From Nocardia harenae NBRC 108248 (GTDB lineage Bacteria; Actinomycetota; Actinomycetes; Mycobacteriales; Mycobacteriaceae), in the NCBI RefSeq assembly GCF_001612885.1, contig NZ_BDBH01000004.1:372001-436000 (forward strand): DNA of 64,000 nt. The letters are read 5' to 3'. Of this stretch, positions 8,751 to 18,563 are shown one piece after another. The translations under genes and the position numbers were made by a program. The notes under the pieces were generated by a model. That model was not told where the DNA came from. It made no database searches and was given only the letters and a program-made list of their open reading frames with translations. Position 1 is the first letter of the stretch. Each line of letters opens with the position of its first letter.

Positions 8751-9815
8751 GTGAATGAATCCGTTCCGGCCGATGTGGCCGACCCGGCGCTGGCCGCCCG
8801 TGTCCGCGCTGCGCTCGGCTGCGGCGACTCCGCGCGGCTCGACGTCCTCGAGGGTGGCCACTCCGGCCGCACCTTCGTCGTCCGGGACGGCGAGCGGGCG
8901 CGCGTCGTCCGGGCCGGGCCCGCGGGCAGGCCCGCGCGCGGCCGCGACGACGTACTCCGGCAGGCGGCGCTGATCGAGGCACTGCGGGACACCGGGGTTC
9001 CGCTACCGCGGGTGACCCACCGCGAGGCCGGGGAGCCCGCGTGGTTCGCGATGACCTTCGAACCGGGCGAGGCGATCGAGCCCGTGCTCGACCCGGCGGG
9101 TTCGGTCCCGGTACCGCTGGCCCGCGCCCGCATGCTCGCCGCCGCGGAGGTCCTCGGCCGGCTGCACGCCGTGCCGATCCCCGAGCTCGAGTCCGCGCTG
9201 TCGGGCATCGGGCAGTCCGCGCCGCCGGCGCTCGGCCCGGCCGACGAGCTCGAGCGCTGGGCGCGGACGATGGCGGCCGTTCCGGGCGATCTCGCCGAGG
9301 GCGGCGCCGAGTTGGTGGCGGCGCTCAGGGCCGCGGTGCCCGCGCCCGTCGCGCCGGTTCTCGTGCACGGTGATTTCCGGCTGGGAAACCTGCTCTTCGA
9401 CGGTGCCGAGCCGCGAGCCCTGATCGACTGGGAGATCTGGTCGATCGGCGATCCCCGTGTCGATTTCGGGTGGTTCGAGGTCTTCACCGACGGGCGGCTG
9501 TTCCCCGGCATCGGCGCCCGGGTGGACGGGCTGCCGGCCGGGCCCGAACTCCTCGACGTCTACCGGGCCCGCCGCGGCGTGGCGGCCGCTGGCATCGACG
9601 CCGACTCGACCTGGTTCGCCGCGCTGAGCCGGATGAAGATGGCCGCGATCATGGGGCACAACCTCCGCAGGCATCGCGAGGGCCGCCACCACGATCCCGC
9701 GCAGGAACAGCTTCCCCCCGTCGTCGACGCGTTGATCGCCGCGGGGCTGGCGCTGCTCGGCGCCGCATCCGCGCCCCGCGACCTCTCCTCGAACACGATC
9801 GGACAACCCTCATGA
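8751..9815 (+). CDS. APH-family phosphotransferase (ACAD10/11-kinase-like or LvaA-like)
   Basis: 354 residues with the aminoglycoside-phosphotransferase/choline-kinase fold: N-terminal GGHSGRTFVV loop, Brenner motif VLVHGDFRLGNLLF with catalytic Asp and Asn, and metal-binding IDWE (ALIDWEIW) before GDPRVDFGW. In bacterial acyl-CoA operons this family phosphorylates the hydroxyl of hydroxyacyl-CoAs (LvaA in levulinate catabolism; the kinase domains of ACAD10/ACAD11), not antibiotics. An ACAD11-like dehydrogenase at 17256 in the same operon supports that role. GTG 8751 is chosen for GGAG at 8739-8742; an upstream in-frame ATG lacks a site. The stop overlaps the next start (ATGA). Confidence 0.82.
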   Translation: MNESVPADVADPALAARVRAALGCGDSARLDVLEGGHSGRTFVVRDGERARVVRAGPAGRPARGRDDVLRQAALIEALRDTGVPLPRVTHREAGEPAWFAMTFEPGEAIEPVLDPAGSVPVPLARARMLAAAEVLGRLHAVPIPELESALSGIGQSAPPALGPADELERWARTMAAVPGDLAEGGAELVAALRAAVPAPVAPVLVHGDFRLGNLLFDGAEPRALIDWEIWSIGDPRVDFGWFEVFTDGRLFPGIGARVDGLPAGPELLDVYRARRGVAAAGIDADSTWFAALSRMKMAAIMGHNLRRHREGRHHDPAQEQLPPVVDALIAAGLALLGAASAPRDLSSNTIGQPS

Positions 9816-10642
9816 CATCTTCTTCCGACGCCGGCGTGGGGCCGCGCTTCGCCGGCAAGGTCGCGCTGGTCACCGGTGCGGCTCGTGGTCAGGGCCGGGC
9901 CGAGGCGGTTCGATTCGCCGCCGAGGGGGCCGACGTCGTCGCGGTCGATCTGTGCGGACCGGTGACCAGTACGAGTTACCCGCCCGCCACCCGGGCCGAG
10001 CTGGACGCGGTCGCCGCCGAGATCGAGGCCCGCGGCCGCCGGGTGGTCGCCGCCGCGGTCGACGTCCGCGACGAGGAGGCGCTGCGCGCGGCCGTCGCCG
10101 CCGGTGTGGAGCGGCTGGGGCGGCTGGACATCGTGGTGGCCAACGCGGGCATCGTCAGCGCCGGCCGCACCTGGGAGACGACCGCGGACCAGTGGCGCGA
10201 AACCATCGACGTCAACCTGACCGGCGCCTTCCACACCGCCAAGGCGACCGTGCCCATCCTGCTCGAGCAGGGGACCGGAGGGGTGCTGATCTTCATCGGC
10301 TCGGTCGCCGGTACCCACGGACTGCCGGGGCTGGCCGCCTACTCGGCGTCCAAGCACGGCGTCGTCGGCCTGGCGAAGGTCCTGGCCAACGAGCTCGCCG
10401 CGCACCGCATCCGGGTCAACGCCGTGCTCCCCTCCGGCGTCGACACCGAGATGCGGGTCGCCGAGCTCGGCGCGCTGCTCGACGCCGAGCCGCACTACCG
10501 GGACTACTTCACCACCCCGTGGCCGGAGACGATCAGCGAAGCGGATGACATCGCGGCCGCAGTGCTCTGGCTGGCGGGCGACGAAGCCAGGCACATCACC
10601 GGAATCCAGCTCCCCGTGGACCGGGGCAGGACCGCGAAATGA
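9812..10642 (+). CDS. Mycofactocin-coupled-type SDR
   Basis: 276 residues. The GAARGQGRAEAVRFA cofactor loop and an inserted stretch after VDLC (about residues 48-70) are hallmarks of the SDR subfamily whose NAD is tightly held and re-oxidised by mycofactocin. NAG (ANAGIV), catalytic Ser in FIGSVAG and Y-x3-K in YSASKHG are present. It probably oxidises a secondary alcohol to the ketone used by the BVMO, although the carrier pathway genes are not in the window. ATG overlaps the kinase stop (ATGA). The C-terminus ends in ITGIQLPVDRG, normal for the group. Confidence 0.85.
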   Translation: MTSSSDAGVGPRFAGKVALVTGAARGQGRAEAVRFAAEGADVVAVDLCGPVTSTSYPPATRAELDAVAAEIEARGRRVVAAAVDVRDEEALRAAVAAGVERLGRLDIVVANAGIVSAGRTWETTADQWRETIDVNLTGAFHTAKATVPILLEQGTGGVLIFIGSVAGTHGLPGLAAYSASKHGVVGLAKVLANELAAHRIRVNAVLPSGVDTEMRVAELGALLDAEPHYRDYFTTPWPETISEADDIAAAVLWLAGDEARHITGIQLPVDRGRTAK

Positions 10643-10668
10643 CACTCGCATCCCCAAGGAGAACGCCG

Positions 10669-10857
10669 ATGCACGTCAGTGTTGATCAAACCCGCTGCCA
10701 GGGACACGCGATGTGCCTGGCGATCGCCCCCGAGCTCTTCGACTTCGACGACCGGGAGGGACGCGCCTTCGTCGCCGACGGCGGACACGCCGACACCGAG
10801 ACGATGCGGCGGGCCGCGGCCAACTGCCCCGAAGGCGCGATCGGAACCGAGCGATGA
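10669..10857 (+). CDS. Small [3Fe-4S]-type ferredoxin
   Basis: 62 residues. CQGHAMC (C-x5-C) and a distal NCPEG give three Cys ligands, the pattern of actinobacterial P450-partner ferredoxins carrying a 3Fe-4S cluster. The start at 10669 is chosen because AAGGAG (10656-10661) sits 7 nt upstream; an in-frame ATG at 10639 overlaps the SDR stop but would add ten residues unlike the family. Its stop overlaps the P450 start, so it is almost certainly that enzyme's electron donor. No ferredoxin reductase gene is present nearby. Confidence 0.88.
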   Translation: MHVSVDQTRCQGHAMCLAIAPELFDFDDREGRAFVADGGHADTETMRRAAANCPEGAIGTER

Positions 10858-12095
10858 GCGCGGGAACCGCCACCGGCGGCCCGGTCACGCGGCCCGAGCA
10901 CGTGCCCGCCGAACTCGTCGTCGACTACGACGCCCTCGGCCGGATGCAGATCGACCAAGCCCACGAGCGGTTCCGCGCCTGGCGCGCGGAGAAGGGCCCG
11001 GTGCTCTGGACCGACCGCAACGGCGGGTACTGGCTCGTGCTCGACCCCGAGCGGATCCGGCGCGATCTCGCCGACCCGGAGACCTTCGACAGCGCCAGCC
11101 GGGGGATCAAACTCGTCGACACCGGCAAACGGGAACCGCTGGTCCCCCTGGAACTCGACGGCGCCGAGCACGCCGCCTACCGGCGGCTGCTCAACCCGTT
11201 CTTCGCGCCACGCCGGGTACGGACCCTGTCCGACCGGGCACGCGAGGTCGCCAGGACAGCACTGGCCGAGATCGTGCCGCGCGGCCACTGCGACGTCGTC
11301 ACCGACTTCGCCCGCCCGGTCGCGAGCACCATGTTCCTCGGACTGATGGACTGGCCACTCGAAGACCGCGAGAAGCTGGAAGACCTGGTCGAGCGCGAGG
11401 TCAACGGAGTCCCCGGCGAAACCCCCGAAGCCAACCAGCGCATCCAGGCCGAAGCGATGGCCGAGATGATGGCCTACCTGAGCAAGCAGCTCGAGGAACA
11501 GCGCGCGGGCGACAACCTGACCAACTCGCTGGTCGAATCCACGATCGACGGCGCGCCGATCCCGCCACACCGGCTGCTGTCGCTGGTCGTCATCCTGCTC
11601 ACCGGCGGCCTCGACACCACCCAGAGCATCACCTCCCAGGCGATCAACCTGCTGGCCGGCCGCCCGGACCTGCAACTCCAGCTGCGCACCGAGACCGACC
11701 ACATCCCGGAATTCGTCGAGGAGATCCTGCGCTGGGCGGCGCCGGTCGGGCCGCTGCGGACGGCGCTGCGCGACGTCGACATCGCCGGCGTGCGGATCAA
11801 GGCGGGCGACAGGGTGAACTTCCTGGCCCAGGCCGCGGCGCGGGACGAGGGCGAGTACCCGAACCCGGACACCGTCGATTTCGACCGGGGCCCGTTCCGT
11901 CAGCTTGCCTTCGGCCTCGGACCGCACCGGTGCATCGGAGCCGCACTGGCACGGACCATCCTGGCGGTCGCGCTCGAGGAGTTCCACGCGGCCATCCCGG
12001 CCTACCGGCCGGTCCGCGCCGAATCCCGGCTCGGCGCGGTGTGGGGTATGCGCACCGTCGTCGTGGAATGGGATGTCCCGGCGGGCGCGAGCTGA
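10854..12095 (+). CDS. Cytochrome P450
   Basis: 413 residues, soluble bacterial class. Heme-binding loop FGLGPHRCIG has the thiolate Cys360; the I-helix oxygen-activation motif GGLDTT is at 251-256 and the K-helix E-x-x-R is E290-R293. Start ATG overlaps the ferredoxin stop (ATGA). It would hydroxylate the starting compound or an intermediate using the ferredoxin encoded just upstream. The surroundings (CoA ligase, BVMO) suggest a hydrocarbon-like substrate. The family number cannot be assigned from sequence alone. Confidence 0.9.
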   Translation: MSAGTATGGPVTRPEHVPAELVVDYDALGRMQIDQAHERFRAWRAEKGPVLWTDRNGGYWLVLDPERIRRDLADPETFDSASRGIKLVDTGKREPLVPLELDGAEHAAYRRLLNPFFAPRRVRTLSDRAREVARTALAEIVPRGHCDVVTDFARPVASTMFLGLMDWPLEDREKLEDLVEREVNGVPGETPEANQRIQAEAMAEMMAYLSKQLEEQRAGDNLTNSLVESTIDGAPIPPHRLLSLVVILLTGGLDTTQSITSQAINLLAGRPDLQLQLRTETDHIPEFVEEILRWAAPVGPLRTALRDVDIAGVRIKAGDRVNFLAQAAARDEGEYPNPDTVDFDRGPFRQLAFGLGPHRCIGAALARTILAVALEEFHAAIPAYRPVRAESRLGAVWGMRTVVVEWDVPAGAS

Positions 12096-13660
12096 TGGGA
12101 ACCGCGACAGGCGCCGGCCTGCCGGTCGGCAATATCGCCGACTGGCCCGCCTTCCACGCCCGCTACTCCGGCGACCGGGTCGCCCTGCGCTTCGAGGGCC
12201 GGACCGTCACCTGGGCCGCGCTCGACGATCGGATCCGGCGGGTCGCGGCGGGCCTTCGTTCGCTCGGGGTCGAGCGCGGCGCACGGGTCGGGCTGCTGCT
12301 GCGCAACCACCCGGCCTTCTACGAGACGGTGTTCGCCGCGGCCCGCATCGGCGCCGTCGCCGCTCCGCTCAATATCCGGTTGACCGGTCCCGAGGTCGCC
12401 GACTGTGTGACCAGGGGCCGGATCACCACCCTGGTCACCGAGCCGCACTTCGACGGCGTGCTCGGCGCGCTCGGCGACGTCATCGCGGAAGATCGGGTGC
12501 TCGTCGTCGACCACGCGCCCGGCCGGACCGGCCGGGCGTACGAAACGCTCGCCGGATACTCCGCGGACGCGGGTGCGCCGGAGCTCGTCTACGCGACCGA
12601 TCCGGCGCTCATGCTGTTCACCAGCGGGACCTCGGGCAGGCCGAAGGGCGTGCTGCTCAGCCACCGGAACGTGTACGCCACCGCGGCGGGTGCGCGCGCC
12701 TTCGACGGCACCAGGCCCGAGGACCGGCTGGTGCTGCCCGTCCCGCTGGCCTACACCGGTCCGCTGGTCTCGGCGTCGCTGCCGGTCCTGGCCGCAGGCG
12801 GGACCGTCGGGCTGGAGCGCGAGCTCGACCTGGACTCGCTCGCGAAGGACCTCACCTCGGGGTGGGCGACGATGTTCCAGGTCGTGCCGGTGGTCTACGA
12901 GCAACTGGCGGCGCGGCCGGACTTCGGTTCGCTCGTGCTCGACGAGGTCCGGGTCGCGAAGACCGGTGGCGCCGCCATCCGGGAGGAGACGCTGCGGGCC
13001 TTCGTCGAACGCGGCCTGCCGGTGGTGAACTCGTACGGGCTGACGGAGGCGTCGGGGCTGTCGATCCAGGTCCCCCGGCACGCGGCCATGACGCGTCTCG
13101 GCGCGGCCGGGGTGCCGATGCCCGGCCTGGAGGCGAAGGTCGTCGACGACGCGGGCGAGACCCTCGCCGACGGGGTCGAGGGCGAGCTGGTGCTGCGCGG
13201 GCCGAGCGTGATGCTCGGGTACGACGACGAGCCGGAGGCCACCGCCCGCACGGTGTGCGACGGCTGGCTGCACACCGGCGACGTCGTGCGCATGGACGAG
13301 GGCTACGTGACGGTGCTGGAGCGACGCTCCGACCTGATCATCTCCGGCGGGCTCAACGTCTACCCCGCCGAGATCGAACGGGTGCTGGTCACCCATCCGG
13401 AGATCAGGGAGGTGGCCGTGGTGGCGCGCCGCGACGAACGGTGGGGACAGGTCCCGGTGGCGTGCGTGGTGCCGGTGCGGGGCGAGCTCACCCTCGATGA
13501 CCTGACCACGTTCCTCCGGCCGCTGCTCGCGGATTACAAACGCCCGCGGCACCTGCTCCGGCTGGACGAGCTGCCCCGCGGCATGAGCGGAAAGGTGCTC
13601 ACCGGCGAACTCCGCAGACGCGCGGAGGCCATGGACGGAGGCTGCCGTGACCGCGCATGA
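12095..13660 (+). CDS. AMP-forming acyl-CoA ligase
   Basis: 521 residues of the ANL superfamily. The phosphate loop TSGTSGRPKG, the NSYGLTEASG motif, GWLHTGDV with RRSDLIISGG hinge, and the C-terminal catalytic Lys in GMSGKVL are all present, so the enzyme looks complete. It would convert a carboxylic acid to its CoA thioester before beta-oxidation, acting on the acid released by the esterase or BVMO branch. ATG shares bases with the P450 stop (TGATG). The long open frame upstream is the P450 in another frame and is not part of this protein. Confidence 0.9.
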   Translation: MGTATGAGLPVGNIADWPAFHARYSGDRVALRFEGRTVTWAALDDRIRRVAAGLRSLGVERGARVGLLLRNHPAFYETVFAAARIGAVAAPLNIRLTGPEVADCVTRGRITTLVTEPHFDGVLGALGDVIAEDRVLVVDHAPGRTGRAYETLAGYSADAGAPELVYATDPALMLFTSGTSGRPKGVLLSHRNVYATAAGARAFDGTRPEDRLVLPVPLAYTGPLVSASLPVLAAGGTVGLERELDLDSLAKDLTSGWATMFQVVPVVYEQLAARPDFGSLVLDEVRVAKTGGAAIREETLRAFVERGLPVVNSYGLTEASGLSIQVPRHAAMTRLGAAGVPMPGLEAKVVDDAGETLADGVEGELVLRGPSVMLGYDDEPEATARTVCDGWLHTGDVVRMDEGYVTVLERRSDLIISGGLNVYPAEIERVLVTHPEIREVAVVARRDERWGQVPVACVVPVRGELTLDDLTTFLRPLLADYKRPRHLLRLDELPRGMSGKVLTGELRRRAEAMDGGCRDRA

Positions 13661-14890
13661 CATCGCCGTCGGGGCGACCCCGACCGCGGACGAACTCGAC
13701 GAGTTCGCCGCCGAGGCGCGCGCCTGGCTCTCGGGTCACCTGGCTCGGCGGGACGGTCCGAACCCGTCGGTCGCGGTGTTCAGCGACCTGTCCTTCGAGC
13801 GGGAGCGCGCGCTGCTCACGCGCATCCAGCAGTGGCTCCGGACCAAGTTCGACGCCGGTTACGGCGCGCTGACCTGGCCGGCCGACCAGGGCGGGGCCGG
13901 GCTCTCGCCGCTGTACGAGGAGGCGTTCGCGGACGTCGAGCGCGAGTTCGCCCATCCGGGGCAGCACGAGCTGACCTCGGTGGGCACCGCGCTGATCGCG
14001 CCGACCGTGCAGCACTTCGGCACGCCAGAGCAGCGCAGGTTGGTCCGCCCGCTGCTGCGCGGCGACGAGCTGGCCTGCCAGCTGTTCTCCGAGCCCGGGG
14101 CGGGGTCGGATCTCGCGGGGCTGGCCACCAAGGCGGTCCGCGACGGCGCCGGGTGGGTGGTGAACGGCCGGAAGGTGTGGAGCTCGGGTGCCCAGTTCGC
14201 GGACTGGGGCGAGCTCATCGCCCGGACCGATCCCGAGCTGCCGAAGCACCGGGGGCTCACCGCCTTCCTGCTGCCCATGGATACGCCGGGGGTCGAGGTA
14301 CGGCCGCTGCGCCAGATGTCGGGCGGCTCCTCGTTCTGCGAGGTCTTCCTCGACGACGTCCGAATCCCGGACTCGCTTCGCCTCGGTGCGGTGGGCGAGG
14401 GCTGGAGCGTCGCGCTCACCACGCTGGGCTTCGAGCGTGGATTCTCCGGCGCCAACGCCGAACTCGGCGGCGGCTACGCCCAGCTGCTCGAGGACGCGCG
14501 CAAGCTCGGCCGAACCGGCGATCACGACGTGCGCCGGATGCTGGCCGCGGTGTGGGTGGCCGAGAAGGTCGCCGCGCTCTCGGTTCAGCGCGGCCGGGAA
14601 GCCCGGCTGGCGGGCGATGAACCCGGCGCGATGGGCTCGCTGCGCAAACTCGCCTGGACCCAGCGCATGAAGCTGGTCTCGGAGTCCGCGGCGGTGCTGC
14701 TCGGACCACGGCTGGTCGCGGACGCGGGCGACGGCACCTTTCGCTGGATCGAGCACTACCTCGGAGCTCCGGGCTACCGCATCGCGGGCGGCTCCGACGA
14801 AATCCAGCGCACGATCATCGCGGAGCGCCTGCTCGGGCTCCCACCGGAACCGCGCGCCGATCGCGGTGTCGCCTGGAAGGACATCCCGAG

Positions 14891-14894
<4 letters not shown>
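13647..14894 (+). CDS. Acyl-CoA dehydrogenase
   Basis: 415 residues. FAD/substrate-binding motifs QLFSEPGAGSDLAGL and WVVNGRKVWSSGAQFADW and the C-terminal GGSDEIQRTIIAERLLGLP segment identify the family, with the helical N-terminal domain intact. It introduces a 2,3-double bond into an acyl-CoA and passes electrons to ETF. The GTG start overlaps the ligase end by 14 bp, with GGAGG upstream. Length is about 20-30 residues over the usual 380-390, mostly at the N-terminus. One of three such dehydrogenases in the operon, which suggests several saturation points or a branched or cyclic substrate. Confidence 0.88.
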
Positions 14895-15684
<790 letters not shown>

Positions 15685-15688
<4 letters not shown>

Positions 15689-16107
15689 TCGACGGAAAGC
15701 GGACGGTCGACGACACCCTGTTCCGGGAGACGCCGGACGGGCCGGTGCTGCTCGGCACCCGGTGCGACGACTGCGGCGGCCACACCTTCCCGGCGCAGAG
15801 CGGGTGTCCGCGCTGCACCGGGTCATCGATGACCGAGGTGCCGCTGTCCCCGGCCGGGACACTGTGGTCCTGGACGGTCCAGGGATTCACCCCGAAACCG
15901 CCCTACCGCGGCGGATCGGCCTACGAGCCGTACGGCGTCGGCTACGTCCACCTGCCGGAGCAGCTGATCGTCGAGACGCGGCTGGTGGAATCGGACCCGG
16001 CGCGGCTGGCGATCGGCATGCCGGTCCGGATGGTCCTCGTCCCGTTCCGCGACGACGAGCACGGCCCCGTGCACACCTTCGCCTTCGAAAGGGCCACCGA
16101 TGACTGA
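15685..16107 (+). CDS. DUF35 OB-fold/zinc-ribbon acyl-CoA-associated protein
   Basis: 140 residues. N-terminal rubredoxin-like zinc ribbon with two Cys pairs (TRCDDCGG and SGCPRC) followed by an OB-fold domain, the DUF35 architecture. Such proteins pair with thiolase-like enzymes: they assist acetoacetyl-CoA thiolases, or form retro-aldolases with Ltp2-type proteins in steroid side-chain breakdown. The GTG start overlaps the SDR stop (GTGA), and the 3' end overlaps the thiolase-like gene by 8 bp, so the two products very probably form a complex. Confidence 0.88.
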
Positions 16108-17245
16108 GGTCGCGATCGTCGGCATCGGCATGCACCCGTTCGGCCGCACCGAGGGCGTCTCCGGGCGGGCGCAGGCCGTGCACGCCGCGCGCCGGGCGCT
16201 GCGCGATGCCGGAGTGCGCTTCGACGACATGCAATTCGCCTTCGGCGGCTCCTACTCCGCGGGTGACGCCGATACCCTGGTGTCCGAGCTGGGGCTCACC
16301 GGCCTGCCGTTCATCAACGTCTACAACGGGTGCGCCACCGGTGGGTCGGCGCTGATCGGCGCCGATTCGGCGATCCGGTCGGGGCAGCACGACCTCGGGC
16401 TGGTGATCGGCTTCGACAAGCACCCGCGCGGGGCGTTCAACGCCGACCCGTCCGAACACGGCATCGGCGCCTGGTACGGCGAGACCGGGATGATGGTCAC
16501 CACCCAGTTCTTCGGCATGAAGATCCAGCGCTACCTGCACGACCACGGCATCGCGCCGGGTGTGCTGACCGCGATCGCGGAGAAGGCCTTCCGCAACGGC
16601 GCGCGCAACCCGATGGCGTGGCGGCGCACCGAGATCGGGGCGGCGGCCATCGAGGCGGCGCCGATGATCTCGCATCCGCTGACCCAGTACATGTACTGCT
16701 CCCCGGCGGAGGGCGCCGTCGCGCTCGTCCTCTGCCGCGCGGACCGGGCCCGCGATTACACCGATCGCCCGGTTTACCTGCGGAGCGCCGCGTTCCGCAG
16801 CCGGCGGTACGGCTCGTTCGAGGTGTTCTCGCCATGGCTGGCGCTCGACCGGTCGGACTCGCCGACCGTGGAGGCCGCCGCGGCGGCGTTCGCCGCGGCG
16901 GGCATCGCCCCGTCGGAGGTGGATGTGGCGCAGATCCAGGACACCGAGTCCGGCGCCGAGCTGATGCACATGGCCGAGACCGGTCTGTGCGCGCACGGCG
17001 CGCAGGAGGAGCTGATCTTCTCGGGTGCGACGGCGATCGAGGGCAGGTTGCCGATCAATACCGACGGCGGATGCATCGCCAACGGCGAGCCGATCGGGGC
17101 CTCCGGGTTGCGGCAGGTGTACGAGAACGTGCTCCAGCTGCGCGGCGACGCGGGCGAGCACCAGGTCCCGGGCGACCCGCGCGTCGGGTTCACCCACGTC
17201 TACGGTGCGCCGGGTATCTCCGCCTGCACCGTTCTCACACGCTAG
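16100..17245 (+). CDS. Thiolase-superfamily protein (lipid-transfer/aldolase-like) with altered active site
   Basis: 381 residues with the thiolase fold. A Cys is kept at the nucleophile position (Cys78 in NGCATGG), but the usual His motif GHPxGATG reads NGEPIGASG, with Glu in place of His, and the usual HD/H-x-x-F region reads QDTESGAELMH. It is therefore unlikely to be a textbook thiolase. The adjacent DUF35 gene suggests an Ltp2/ChsH2-like aldolase or another acyl-CoA C-C lyase. ATG lies inside the DUF35 gene. It could also be a non-catalytic acyl-CoA carrier. Confidence 0.8.
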   Translation: MTEVAIVGIGMHPFGRTEGVSGRAQAVHAARRALRDAGVRFDDMQFAFGGSYSAGDADTLVSELGLTGLPFINVYNGCATGGSALIGADSAIRSGQHDLGLVIGFDKHPRGAFNADPSEHGIGAWYGETGMMVTTQFFGMKIQRYLHDHGIAPGVLTAIAEKAFRNGARNPMAWRRTEIGAAAIEAAPMISHPLTQYMYCSPAEGAVALVLCRADRARDYTDRPVYLRSAAFRSRRYGSFEVFSPWLALDRSDSPTVEAAAAAFAAAGIAPSEVDVAQIQDTESGAELMHMAETGLCAHGAQEELIFSGATAIEGRLPINTDGGCIANGEPIGASGLRQVYENVLQLRGDAGEHQVPGDPRVGFTHVYGAPGISACTVLTR

Positions 17246-17255
17246 GAGCACTCCC

Positions 17256-18563
17256 ATGAGCTGGGGATTCGAGAACGACCCCGAGGTCCAGGACGAGCTG
17301 GACTGGGTCGAGGAATTCGTCGCGACCGAGGTCGAGCCGGTCGACCAGGTCATCGAGCACGCCTGGAATCCGCGCGACCCGATTCGCAACGCGCTGATCA
17401 AACCGCTCCAGCGACAGGTCAGGGAGCGCAAGCTGTGGGCGTGCCACCTCGGCCCGGAACTGGGCGGCAAGGGCTACGGCCAGCTGCGGCTCGCGCTGCT
17501 GAACGAGAAGCTGGGGCGCACGCACTCCGGTCCCGTGGTTTTCGGCTGCCAGGCCCCGGACTCCGGCAATGCCGAGATCCTGGCGCACTACGGCACCGAC
17601 CACCTCAAGAAGACCTACCTCGAGCCGCTGGTCGAGGGCGATATCGTGTCGTGCTTCTCGATGACCGAGCCGCTCGGTGGCTCGGATCCGACCGGCTTCC
17701 GCACCACCGCGGTCCGCGACGGCGACGAGTGGGTCATCAACGGGGAGAAGTGGTTCTCCAGTCACGCGCTGTTCGCCGAGTTCCTGATCGTCATGGCGGT
17801 CACCGACCCGGACGCGCCGCCGCACAAATCGATGTCGATGTTCGTCGTCCCGGCAGCCACCCCGGGGATCGCGCGCATTCGCGATGTCGCGGTGTGGGGC
17901 CACGAGCACGCCGTCGGTGACCACCAGTACCTGCGCTACACCGATGTCCGGGTGCCCGCGGAGAATTTGCTCGGCGGCCGCGGCGAAGCCTTCGCGGTGG
18001 CCCAGACCCGGCTCGGCGGCGGACGGATCCACCACGCCATGCGCACCGTCGGGCTGGTGCAGTCCGCGTTCGAGATGATGAAGCGGCGCGCGGTCTCGCG
18101 GAGCAGCAGGGGCGAGCGGCTGGCCGACAAGCAGCTGGTCCAGGAGATGATCGCCGACTCCTGGATCCAGATCGAGCAGTTCCGGCTGCTGGTGCTGCGC
18201 ACCGCATGGCTGATCGACCGGCACAACGACTACCGCAAGGTCAGGGCGGACATCTCCGCGGTCAAGGCGGCCATGCCGAAGGTCCTCGCCGACGTCGCGG
18301 GGCGGGCGATCCAGATCCACGGCTCGCTGGGCGTGTCGAAGGAGCTGCCGTTCGGCAAGTGGGTGCTGGAGTCGTACAACATGGGGCTGGCGGACGGAGC
18401 CACCGAGGTGCACAAGATCAACCTCGCGCAGGCGCTCCTGCGCGGCACCGAGCCCGACGACGGGCTCTTCCCGCCCTATATCACCCCCGTTCGCCGGGCC
18501 GCGGCGCACGAGCGGTTCGCCGGCGTCCTCGCCGGGGTCGCTGCCGCCGAGGGTTCCTCGTGA
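17256..18563 (+). CDS. ACAD11-like acyl-CoA dehydrogenase
   Basis: 435 residues, longer than the usual 380-400. Motifs: WACHLGPELGGKGYG, FGCQAPDSGNAEILAHYG, CFSMTEPLGGSDPT and WVINGEKWFSSHALFAEF. The last region and the overall length resemble ACAD10/11 and LvaC-type dehydrogenases. These act with an APH-type kinase on 4-hydroxyacyl-CoAs, and such a kinase is encoded at 8751. The start at 17256 has AGGAG at 17244-17248. The stop overlaps the next dehydrogenase (GTGA). The ACAD11 link rests on recalled family features; it may instead be an ordinary FadE partner of the next gene. Confidence 0.83.
   Translation: MSWGFENDPEVQDELDWVEEFVATEVEPVDQVIEHAWNPRDPIRNALIKPLQRQVRERKLWACHLGPELGGKGYGQLRLALLNEKLGRTHSGPVVFGCQAPDSGNAEILAHYGTDHLKKTYLEPLVEGDIVSCFSMTEPLGGSDPTGFRTTAVRDGDEWVINGEKWFSSHALFAEFLIVMAVTDPDAPPHKSMSMFVVPAATPGIARIRDVAVWGHEHAVGDHQYLRYTDVRVPAENLLGGRGEAFAVAQTRLGGGRIHHAMRTVGLVQSAFEMMKRRAVSRSSRGERLADKQLVQEMIADSWIQIEQFRLLVLRTAWLIDRHNDYRKVRADISAVKAAMPKVLADVAGRAIQIHGSLGVSKELPFGKWVLESYNMGLADGATEVHKINLAQALLRGTEPDDGLFPPYITPVRRAAAHERFAGVLAGVAAAEGSS

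Noticed and set aside
6749..9511. 920-codon minus-strand open frame over the BVMO and kinase genes
   Set aside because: Antisense of two clearly recognised proteins; composition is that of a GC-rich shadow.
8751..9815. Aminoglycoside resistance gene
   Set aside because: APH fold only; operon context and family habits point to an acyl-CoA pathway kinase.
10679..12094. N-terminal extension of the CoA ligase frame (open from 10679)
   Set aside because: It reads the ferredoxin and P450 genes in another frame; the ligase domain starts at 12095 with a coupled ATG.
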